Assembly: GCA_965230765.1 (NCBI GenBank)
Contig: CBDDLR010000002.1
Coordinates: forward strand, 124,001 to 188,000
Length of the DNA: 64,000 nucleotides
Direction: 5' to 3'
From: Sunxiuqinia sp965230765
GTDB taxonomy: Bacteria > Bacteroidota > Bacteroidia > Bacteroidales > Prolixibacteraceae
Shown here: in pieces, positions 24,928 through 32,090 of the stretch
How positions within the stretch are numbered: position 1 is the stretch's first letter
Layout of the letters: every line of letters begins with the position of its first letter
Notes under the pieces: model-generated
Databases searched by the model: none
What the model was told of the DNA's origin: nothing
What the model saw: only the letters and a program-made list of their open reading frames with translations
Position numbers and translations under genes: made by a program

Positions 24928-25914
24928 ATGGCGAATTTTGAAACTACCTATATGGGTTTGAAACTGAAGAACCCAATCATCGTGGCCAGTTCAGGCTTAA
25001 CAAATTCAGTTGAAAAAATTAAAGGTTTGGAAGCTGCCGGAGCAGGCGCTGTTGTGTTAAAGTCAATTTTTGAGGAACAGATCAACAATGAAGTTTCTTA
25101 TTTGATTGAAAAAGATCCTCAAAATACGTACCCCGAGGCTGAAGATTATATTCGCAGTTATACGCGCAATAATTCAATTGAACAACATTTAAACCTGGTT
25201 CGCGATGCCAAGCAGGAAACCAATATTCCTATTATTGCCAGCATTAATTGCATCAGCTCAAAAGAATGGATCAGTTTTGCCAAAGATTTTGAAGATGCAG
25301 GAGCAGACGCTTTAGAATTAAACTTGTTTGTGGTTCCAACCTCCAGAAATGAATCGCCTGATGATATTGAACAGGTTTATGTTGATGTTTTGAAAGAAGT
25401 AACCAGTCTTGTTAACATTCCTGTTTCTGTAAAAATAGGGTTTTATTTCACCAACCTGATTGCCATGGCCGAAAAACTGATGGCCAACGGTGCAGCTGCG
25501 GTGACTATGTTTAATCGCTTTTATGAGCCTGACATCAATATTGAAAAACTGGAGATCACAGCTTCCGAAGTGTTCAGCACTTCAGCTGATATCCGCCGTT
25601 CATTGCGTTGGGTGGGCATGGTAAAAGCTGCTGTTCCAAAATTGGAGATTTCAGCTTCCACCGGTATTCACGATGGCACAGCGCTGATTAAGCAATTGCT
25701 TGCCGGGGCGCAAACTGCACAGTTATGCTCGGTGGTCTATGTTAATGGCGCACAGGTAATTGACGGCATGCTGAAAGAGCTTGAAGCTTTTATGGCGAAA
25801 TGGAACTTCGAATCCATTGAGGACTTCCAGGGAAGGCTTTCCTACTCAAAAGTGGGTGATCCGTTACTTTACGAGCGTTCACAGTTCATGAAATACTTTT
25901 CAAACCGGAGCTAA
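24928..25914 (+). CDS. Dihydroorotate-dehydrogenase-like FMN protein
   Basis: A 328-residue TIM-barrel protein related to class 1 PyrD. The start TTYMGLKLKNPIIVASSGLT and the SVKIGFYFTNL and SASTGIHDG (FMN phosphate) segments fit the fold. The loop that holds the catalytic Cys or Ser in true PyrD (NxSCPN) reads ELNLFVVPTSRN here, so the usual base is missing and dihydroorotate oxidation is doubtful. Such paralogues are common in Bacteroidota and of unknown function. It lies 58 bp after yggS in the same direction and may be cotranscribed; its stop overlaps the convergent PorP/SprF gene by 4 bp. Confidence 0.88.
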   Translation: MANFETTYMGLKLKNPIIVASSGLTNSVEKIKGLEAAGAGAVVLKSIFEEQINNEVSYLIEKDPQNTYPEAEDYIRSYTRNNSIEQHLNLVRDAKQETNIPIIASINCISSKEWISFAKDFEDAGADALELNLFVVPTSRNESPDDIEQVYVDVLKEVTSLVNIPVSVKIGFYFTNLIAMAEKLMANGAAAVTMFNRFYEPDINIEKLEITASEVFSTSADIRRSLRWVGMVKAAVPKLEISASTGIHDGTALIKQLLAGAQTAQLCSVVYVNGAQVIDGMLKELEAFMAKWNFESIEDFQGRLSYSKVGDPLLYERSQFMKYFSNRS

Positions 25915-26861
25915 ATATTGCGGATAAGCGGATAGTATGGTTCTCGTTTGCCATTCAACTCCGGAATGTTTAACCGGATGTTAAGGCTTTGCATGAGTTC
26001 AAAGTAGCCACTTGTTGGTAGTTGAGTAGAAATCATATATCCCAGCCTAAATCGTTTCAAGTCGTATTCGGCAGAAACTGCCAGCCGGGTTTTATTATTT
26101 TTTAGGTTGTGCAAGGCTGCCAACCCGCCAGACCACCTGAAATACTGAAAACGGGTATCCGCAAAAACCAGGGTTCGGGCTTTTGTGTAATCAACGATTA
26201 AACGGGGTTGCAGGTATACCCGCTGCGATAAAAGTCCCCGGTGTTTGTAGTCGATCGTTTTCATCCAGTGTGCAACAATTCTTGATTGTTGTCCGCCAGT
26301 CAGGATAGTGTCAGCGAAAATTTCATATTCCTGAACAAGCATAAAACTAACTCCGATATTCCAGTCATAATCAGCCAGGATTAAGCCCGCCTTTAAAGAC
26401 AGGTCAGTTGATTGCGATGCATCAACTCTGACTGAATCAGTTAGTCTCCCTGCCAGGAGAACACCTAAATCTCTAGCCCGTTGGGATACACCAAAGCTCA
26501 CCGCCGGAATAATAAACTGGTTTCGATTGTGTTTGAAGAATTTGGAAAAGGAGGCCTCCCCAAACATCGAAAATGTTGAATCAATTGCGTTGTTTGTTGC
26601 CCCTGCGGTAAAACCAATTCCTAACTTTTTATTAGGCCGATAATAATCTGCAGATATAATTCGTGTGTAGCTTGGTGTGTTGGATGATCGGCTGGAAACA
26701 ACTGTCCCGTTGATTCGTTTCCCAAATGTTGTACCGGCAAACGAGGGATTAAAAAGTAGTTTGTTGTTGTATTCCTGAATTTGGGAATGGTATTGCCCAA
26801 AACAAGAAATGCCCAAAAACAAGCAGAGTAAAACTAAATATATTCCACGTCTTTTAATCAT
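25911..26861 (-). CDS. PorP/SprF-family type IX secretion membrane protein
   Basis: A 316-residue outer-membrane protein with a signal peptide (MIKRRGIYLVLLCLFLGISCFG). The early motif YNNKLLFNPSFAGTTFGKRI and the repeated barrel strands (SADYYRPNKKLGIGFTAG, RFRLGYMIST) fit the PorP/SprF family, whose members anchor or assist substrates of the type IX secretion system at the cell surface. It lacks the C-terminal secretion domain, as expected for the family. It starts 1 bp from the HEAT-repeat gene and is convergent with the PyrD-like gene. Confidence 0.87.
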   Translation of the reverse strand: MIKRRGIYLVLLCLFLGISCFGQYHSQIQEYNNKLLFNPSFAGTTFGKRINGTVVSSRSSNTPSYTRIISADYYRPNKKLGIGFTAGATNNAIDSTFSMFGEASFSKFFKHNRNQFIIPAVSFGVSQRARDLGVLLAGRLTDSVRVDASQSTDLSLKAGLILADYDWNIGVSFMLVQEYEIFADTILTGGQQSRIVAHWMKTIDYKHRGLLSQRVYLQPRLIVDYTKARTLVFADTRFQYFRWSGGLAALHNLKNNKTRLAVSAEYDLKRFRLGYMISTQLPTSGYFELMQSLNIRLNIPELNGKREPYYPLIRNI

Positions 26862-27409
26862 TAAAACTGTTGCGGGTCAATACCTTGGGCAAAAACAGGA
26901 AGAAATTCCAGGATGTCATGCAAAAGCTGTTTCTTTTCTTCTCCACATTCCAGAATGGCACGTTTTATTTTATTAGATTCTTTTTCAACAATTTCCTGCG
27001 ATATTCTGCCATACATGTTTGTAATGACTGTATGGGCTTCAAAAGCCAGCATAAAATCACCTTCAATAATTAAATCGACAAACAAAGATAGGTGGTTGCT
27101 GTAATCCAGTCCGTTTTCCCAGCAGGCAGAAACAATGGGTTGAAGCTCCGGATCTTTTCGGTGGTTTTCAATGGCTTCAATAAGAAATGGTACTGCATCA
27201 CGGTGTTTTAGTTCTGAAAGAAGTTTGCTGATTTGCTTTTTTATTTCTGAATCATCAGTTTGGCAAAACAGCTCAATCATTTTTGGAAGATAGGCCGAAT
27301 TGCCTGACTCACTGATTTTTTTGATGGCTTTTAATGCCGTTTGCGAATTGCCTGATTGAAGGTCGTTCAGAATAGAAGGATCGGTTTTAAGAAGCTTTTT
27401 CTCTGTCAT
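26861..27409 (-). CDS. HEAT-repeat protein
   Basis: A 182-residue all-helical cytoplasmic protein. Residues about 15-105 show three HEAT-like repeats (ALKAIKKISESGNSAYLPKM, SELKHRDAVPFLIEAIENH), which usually serve protein binding. There is no catalytic motif. It precedes the PorP/SprF gene with 1-bp contact, so the two are cotranscribed. A small conserved protein of this kind is often found in Bacteroidota; no specific function is known to me. Confidence 0.75.
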   Translation of the reverse strand: MTEKKLLKTDPSILNDLQSGNSQTALKAIKKISESGNSAYLPKMIELFCQTDDSEIKKQISKLLSELKHRDAVPFLIEAIENHRKDPELQPIVSACWENGLDYSNHLSLFVDLIIEGDFMLAFEAHTVITNMYGRISQEIVEKESNKIKRAILECGEEKKQLLHDILEFLPVFAQGIDPQQF

Positions 27410-27516
27410 GATGCCAAATTTTAAGCTTCAAAATTAACATTTCCCTTTATAAATCAAGAACCCAAATAGCAGTGATTTGTTGTTTGCTTTGTTAATTTTG
27501 CAACTCAATTTCTTTT

Positions 27517-28866
27517 ATGGATAAAACCAAAGAGTTGGGCGAAACCAATGTTGCGCGCCTAATGTTCAAATATTTCATACCAGCCTTTGTTGGGGTGTTT
27601 GTGAATGCCCTCTACAACATTGTTGACCGGATTTTTATTGGGCAGGGTGTTGGGGCGTTTGCACTAAGTGGCATCTCGGTTATTTTTCCGGTTATGCTCA
27701 TTATGATGGCCTTTGGTATGCTCATTGGTATTGGAGCTGGTGTGCTGGTTTCCATCAACATGGGAAAGCGCGACATCAATAAGGCTGAACATGTTTTGGG
27801 AAATAGCCTGATGTTGATGGTGCTGGTTTCTGGCTTGATTTCAGCAATCGGTTTTACTATAAAAGACCCCATGCTCCGTTCGTTTGGTGCTACTCCGGAA
27901 ACTATTGAATATGCAAATGATTATCTGAACATCATTTTGGTTGGTGTCATTTTTCAGGTGGTTGGGTTTTCGCTGAATAATGTGATTCGCTCGGAAGGGA
28001 ACGCTAAAATTGCCATGTATTCCATGTTGCTGAGTGCTGGAACAAATATTGTGCTCGATCCCATTTTCATTTTTGTGTTTGATCTGGGCGTGAAAGGTGC
28101 AGCTTATGCCACCATCGTTTCCATGATTTTGTTGACTGTTTGGGTGCTGCTACATTTTAGAAGTAGCCGTTCGGTGGTGAAAATTAGGTCGCAATATTTT
28201 CGCCTGGACTTTCCAATTATTAAAGAAATCCTGCTCATTGGTATGGCGCCTTTTTTTATGCAGATTGCCAATTCCGTAGTTCAGGGTTTGCTCAATACCA
28301 AACTCATTCGGTTTGGAGGCGATTTAGCAGTCGGTGCAATGGGAATTATTAATTCGGTAGTTACGCTGATCATCATGTCTGTCGTTGCAATCAACATGGC
28401 TTCCCAGCCTATTATCGGTTTTAACTACGGGGCAAAAGATACCAAACGAGTAAAAGAAACTTTACGGATTGCCATGATTGCCGCTACCATTATTTCCATT
28501 GCCTGTTTTGTTTTGGTTGAAGCCATGCCCGAGTTTATTGTTAGCACATTTAATGCGGATGATCCTGAACTCATGAAAATTGGGAGCCAGGGGCTCCGAT
28601 TAGCTTTGCTGGCCTTACCATTGGTTGGTTTTCAGGTTGTTATTGGCAATTACTTTCAATCGGTTGGGAAAGCAAAAATTGCGGCCACACTAACTTTGCT
28701 CCGGCAGGTTTTTGTGCTGATCCCATTGCTTTACCTGCTGCCTAATTTTTATGGTTTACAAGGGATCTGGATCTCCATGCCCATCTCCGATGTATTCTCT
28801 GCCATGGTCGTTACTTTTTTCATTACCCGTGAATGGAGGAAGTTGGGAAGCCCTGAAAGGGCGTAA
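27517..28866 (+). CDS. MATE-family efflux transporter
   Basis: A 449-residue inner-membrane protein with about 12 transmembrane segments in two related halves (starting LMFKYFIPAFVGVFVNALYNIVDRIFIG and, for the second half, LIGMAPFFMQIANSVVQGLLN). The DRIFIGQGVGAFALSG and QPIIGFNYGA motifs are typical of MATE proteins, which export drugs or metabolites by Na+ or H+ antiport. The last codons (SPERA) run into a palindromic repeat. Monocistronic. Confidence 0.92.
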   Translation: MDKTKELGETNVARLMFKYFIPAFVGVFVNALYNIVDRIFIGQGVGAFALSGISVIFPVMLIMMAFGMLIGIGAGVLVSINMGKRDINKAEHVLGNSLMLMVLVSGLISAIGFTIKDPMLRSFGATPETIEYANDYLNIILVGVIFQVVGFSLNNVIRSEGNAKIAMYSMLLSAGTNIVLDPIFIFVFDLGVKGAAYATIVSMILLTVWVLLHFRSSRSVVKIRSQYFRLDFPIIKEILLIGMAPFFMQIANSVVQGLLNTKLIRFGGDLAVGAMGIINSVVTLIIMSVVAINMASQPIIGFNYGAKDTKRVKETLRIAMIAATIISIACFVLVEAMPEFIVSTFNADDPELMKIGSQGLRLALLALPLVGFQVVIGNYFQSVGKAKIAATLTLLRQVFVLIPLLYLLPNFYGLQGIWISMPISDVFSAMVVTFFITREWRKLGSPERA

Positions 28867-28891
28867 GATTTTAGCCCAGGGCATCGCCCTG
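28850..28891. repeat. Palindromic repeat at the 3' end of the MATE gene
   Basis: Two neighbouring hairpins, GCCC-TGAAA-GGGC (28850-28862) and CAGGGC-ATC-GCCCTG (28877-28891), overlap the last codons and stop of the MATE gene. The pattern looks like a dispersed intergenic palindrome that also supplies the end of the reading frame. Confidence 0.5.
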
Positions 28892-29063
28892 AGGTTGATG
28901 CAAGGCATCAAACAGGCGCACTGGTTATGTTGATTTATTGAATGAATTTTTATGCGCCGATCAAGCAATTGTTGGAAAAATATACCATCCACATCTAACC
29001 TTATTTTCTTAAAACTCGTTAAAGCTAACAATCAGGTTCAAGTAACGCTAGATAAGGCTTATC

Positions 29064-29492
29064 ATGAAAAATCTTATTCTGTTTCTAATTGTAATACTCA
29101 CTTTTTCCATTGCCCCTGCAAATGCCCAAACTGTTCCAACGGTTGAGGAAGTAAAAACCTTTATCAATGATAATCATTTTCTGATTACTTCCCGGGAAGG
29201 GGAAGTTCTTTATGGCACTTACTTTTTTATTGAAGTACATTATTGTCCTGACGGCAAATATGGACTTTACGGCAAGAGCATTAAGCGTACCGTAATGGGA
29301 AACGAGCAGCATAACAACTGGCAGGAATTTGGAACCTGGAAAGTCATTAATCACAATGGCGTAACAGGGATTTTTTATAAAACCACAGCCTTACAGGAAA
29401 AGTTTTTCCCGGTTTATCGTTTGGCCAATGGAGACTTCTGGATGGGTGAAGGAATTACCATTGTTAAGAAAGGAAAAGCAATCTGTAAATAG
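29064..29492 (+). CDS. Small secreted protein of unknown function
   Basis: A 142-residue protein with a clear signal peptide (MKNLILFLIVILTFSIAPANAQ). The mature 120 residues contain GTYFFIEVHYCPDGKYGLYGKS and GTWKVINHNGVTGIFYKT, a beta-rich pattern resembling small lipocalin-like or MORN-like domains, but I do not recognise a family. Two cysteines remain in the mature part. Stands alone between the MATE gene and the convergent 590-residue gene. Confidence 0.65.
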   Translation: MKNLILFLIVILTFSIAPANAQTVPTVEEVKTFINDNHFLITSREGEVLYGTYFFIEVHYCPDGKYGLYGKSIKRTVMGNEQHNNWQEFGTWKVINHNGVTGIFYKTTALQEKFFPVYRLANGDFWMGEGITIVKKGKAICK

Positions 29493-29529
29493 CTCACACA
29501 CTCTCCCTTTCTAATCTTCAAAGCTTCCT

Positions 29530-29545
29530 CCCGATAGCTATCGGG
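29530..29545. repeat. Perfect palindrome CCCGATAGCTATCGGG
   Basis: A perfect 16-bp palindrome in the gap between two convergent genes. Close variants are at 35405-35420, 43923-43940, 45714-45731 and 55633-55650, all intergenic, so it belongs to a dispersed family. Confidence 0.75.
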
Positions 29546-29554
29546 ATTCAAGCT

Positions 29555-31327
29555 CTATATTTTTAGTTTTTCCAGTTTTTTGTTAAAACCTTCAAGCTCC
29601 TCAAAAACGCCTTCTTTCATTTCCTTTAATTTGCCTTCGTACTTTTCAAAAAGGCTGTGATAGTAAGAAATGCCTTCCTGAATATTCTTGCGGAATGTGC
29701 GGAAATAACCCAACTGCTTTTCTTCAGGAGATGAACCCAGTTCATTCAATCGGTTTTCCAGGTAATCAACGTACATGCCCAACTCTTTTACAAACAAATT
29801 CGGACGTTTAATCCCTTTCAAGAGGTTAATCTTTCCGTAAATGTGGTCGGTCATTTCTTTTAGCGAATATGTTTTTTTGAAATAGGCAATGTTTGGCCCC
29901 GGGCAAATGCTCACGCCAGTACGTTTACTCTCTGGTTCAATATGATTGGCCAGGTAGGTTGAATTGCTCAAGCCCTCGCATAGGCATTCTTTTTCGGCAA
30001 GCGTTGCTTTTAACGTTTTTACATCGCCTTCAGCCTGTTCTGTTTCATCAACCTTCAACTTTAAATATTGCTTCGATGCGGTGCAAATAGGCACTTTGGT
30101 AAATTCGGAGTTGAAAGCCAGAAAACGCTTGGTGCAGGGAAATCCCTGTTTGTCTTCGTCAACCGATTTTTGAATGTTCACTTGCTGGCTGCTGCCTTTT
30201 ACGTTGTTGAAATAAACACCAAGGGGCGATGCATTGCTCAGGTACAGATCGTCTTCTTCTGCATCCTTCAACAAGTTCAGGCTTTGCTCGTCAACATTAC
30301 AAGCTTCAGGAACAAGCATAAACGGGCTACCCCAGCCAACATTGTCAAGCTTGTACTCATCCATCAGAAAACTGTGTTCTTCGTTTGTACCCAGGCCACC
30401 CTGCGCTGTGACTTTCATCTCAGGAGCAACTTCTGGCGGGGTAATGTTTTTATCTTCCAAGCCTTTCTGGTAAACCTTAAAGGTTGCTTCCAGCAGTTCG
30501 TTTCGTTTTTCTTTAAATTCATCTAAAATGGGGCCCATCAAAAATCCTTGTGTTGCAAAGGCATGTCCACCACAATTTAGGCCGGACTCAACCCGGTATT
30601 CTGAAACCCAAATTCCTTTTTTTGCAAGAAAACGTCCCTGAACCATGGCAGAGCGGTAATCGCTCACTTTCAGGATAATCTGCTTTTTCAGTTCACCATT
30701 TTCATTCGGGTAAAAATCCTCGAACTTCTCCAGGTAACTGTACAGGCGTGGGTTCATGCCCGCAGATAGTACCAGCGATGAACTAAGCGTACTGTTGGCA
30801 TAACCGCGAAGTGCAGAATGGGCATCGTTATACTCCGATGGCAATTGCTCCCCATCTTTGTAACGCACCTGATCCAGTTTGGTCATAATGTTTACATCAA
30901 TGCTTCCTGGCAACAGGTGTTCCTTTACCCATTTTTTAGCATCCTTCAGGCTGGCATTTTCAAGTAGGTTGTTCAGCTTTTCTTTTATCTTTTTCGATTC
31001 TGGCAACAAATCCAAATATTTCTCCAGTTCGCTTTCTTTTTGGTGGATGGTTTGAACCAGCTCATCGTATTTCTCATGAACCAGCTTGTCCATCATATCC
31101 AGGTAAGCCGTAATTCGTTTGGCACGAAAATCTTCTACTTTTGAAGAAATGGCTTTGAAAGGAAAATCGAATTTAATGCTGTAGAATTCGCGCATTTTTT
31201 CCATCAAAATGTCATCAACCAACGATATAACAGACGAAATACCTAAATGAGCTACTTTTACGGGCGTATCAACCGTATAGCCCAGTCCCATAACCGGGAT
31301 ATGAAATGAATGATTTTGCAATGTCAT
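29555..31327 (-). CDS. Large conserved protein of unknown function, possibly TIM-barrel
   Basis: A 590-residue soluble protein without signal peptide. It starts NHSFHIPVMGLGYTVDTPVK, followed by VAHLGISSVISLVDDI, which is how FMN-dependent nitronate-monooxygenase-like barrels begin. The middle holds VESGLNCGGHAFATQGF and EMKVTAQGGLGTNEEH, which could be further barrel loops, and a helical insertion spans about residues 75-150. The C-terminal part has cysteine-containing segments (FPCTKRF, VPICTAS, KECLCEGLSN, SICPGPN) and a helical tail. I recall similar proteins in Bacteroidota only as hypothetical. A metal or Fe-S site is possible. Monocistronic. Confidence 0.6.
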   Translation of the reverse strand: MTLQNHSFHIPVMGLGYTVDTPVKVAHLGISSVISLVDDILMEKMREFYSIKFDFPFKAISSKVEDFRAKRITAYLDMMDKLVHEKYDELVQTIHQKESELEKYLDLLPESKKIKEKLNNLLENASLKDAKKWVKEHLLPGSIDVNIMTKLDQVRYKDGEQLPSEYNDAHSALRGYANSTLSSSLVLSAGMNPRLYSYLEKFEDFYPNENGELKKQIILKVSDYRSAMVQGRFLAKKGIWVSEYRVESGLNCGGHAFATQGFLMGPILDEFKEKRNELLEATFKVYQKGLEDKNITPPEVAPEMKVTAQGGLGTNEEHSFLMDEYKLDNVGWGSPFMLVPEACNVDEQSLNLLKDAEEDDLYLSNASPLGVYFNNVKGSSQQVNIQKSVDEDKQGFPCTKRFLAFNSEFTKVPICTASKQYLKLKVDETEQAEGDVKTLKATLAEKECLCEGLSNSTYLANHIEPESKRTGVSICPGPNIAYFKKTYSLKEMTDHIYGKINLLKGIKRPNLFVKELGMYVDYLENRLNELGSSPEEKQLGYFRTFRKNIQEGISYYHSLFEKYEGKLKEMKEGVFEELEGFNKKLEKLKI

Positions 31328-31485
31328 AGTTTAATTATCAAACGAGTAGTTGAAAAAAAGAACAAGATGGAATGTCCCATTAAGCGCAAAAACTCAACCT
31401 CTCAATTTATGCACCCAAATATAGCTCTTTGTAATCCCTTAGAAAAATAAAATGCCGGAATTAGTAAAGATTAACAGAACGGGTT

Positions 31486-31648
31486 GCGTGTTACGGGTTG
31501 CGTGTTGCGAATTTCGAGTTGCGTGTTACGGGTTGCGTGTTGCGAATTTCGAGTTGCGTGTTACGGGTTGCGTGTTGCGAATTTCGAGTTACGGGTTACG
31601 TGTTGCGGGTTTTGAGTTGTCGGTTATCGGTTATCGGTTGTCGGTTGG
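31486..31648. repeat. G/T-rich tandem repeat array
   Basis: Three exact head-to-tail copies of a 35-bp unit lie at 31486-31520, 31521-31555 and 31556-31590, each built from words like GCGTGTTACGGGTTGCG and GAATTTCGAGTT. A degenerate fourth copy follows, then four 7-bp CGGTTAT-like units (31621-31648). They create spurious reading frames rich in Arg, Val and Leu. Part of the 763-bp gap 31328-32090, in which I see no gene. Confidence 0.85.
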
Positions 31649-31671
31649 TTTTTTGTTTCCAATACTTTGCC

Positions 31672-31691
31672 AGCGCGGATATGTATCCGTG
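31672..31691. repeat. REP-like palindrome, degenerate copy
   Basis: AGCGCGGATATGTATCCGTG matches the REP-like unit found at 34134 and 35241, with one base missing from the loop region. It marks the upstream side of the GHKL-nuclease gene. Confidence 0.6.
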
Positions 31692-31730
31692 TACTACTAT
31701 CGATTTAATTTAAACCAAATTAAAACCGTC

Positions 31731-31762
31731 ATTCCGGATGTAGCGTAGCGGAAGTCCGGAAT
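31731..31762. repeat. ATTCCGGA/TCCGGAAT hairpin
   Basis: Perfect 8-bp arms (31731-31738 and 31755-31762) with a 16-nt loop containing TAGCGTAGCGGA. This is a dispersed type of intergenic palindrome, not followed by a T tract. Confidence 0.55.
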
Positions 31763-31851
31763 CTGTTTCAAATTAGTGATTGGTCATTGGTAATTAGTCA
31801 ATAGTGTTTTGATTAGTTGGAAAATCCACTAAAGACATAAACAGATTTTCA

Positions 31852-31907
31852 AGTTCTTTGCTCTTGACTCTTTGCTCTTGGCTCTTGATTCTTTGTTCTT
31901 GGCTCTA
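31852..31907. repeat. Low-complexity CTTTGCTCTTG tandem repeat
   Basis: Imperfect repeats of TTTGCTCTTGACTC and TTGGCTCTTGATTC fill about 55 bp. They belong to the same class of G/T- or C/T-biased filler repeats as the array at 31486. Confidence 0.6.
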
Positions 31908-32090
31908 TTTTTCCTAACTTACAGCTCCTAATTTTAAACAAATGCCCCAAAAGCAAGAAATAGAATAGTTGCCATTGTTATTGAAGATCAATTAAGTGAC
32001 ACTATTGGTGGTGTATTAAATAGGAAATAACAATAATGATGATATTCAATAGTTAACGGCAAGCAAAAAAAAACGCAAAATCAATAAACT

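Noticed and set aside
31486..31590. Possible CRISPR array from the regular 35-bp repetition
   Set aside because: The copies are directly adjacent with no unique spacers, and no cas genes are in the window.
31452..31748. Two plus-strand frames of 98 and 71 codons rich in Arg, Val and Leu
   Set aside because: They are translations of the 35-bp tandem repeats in different frames.
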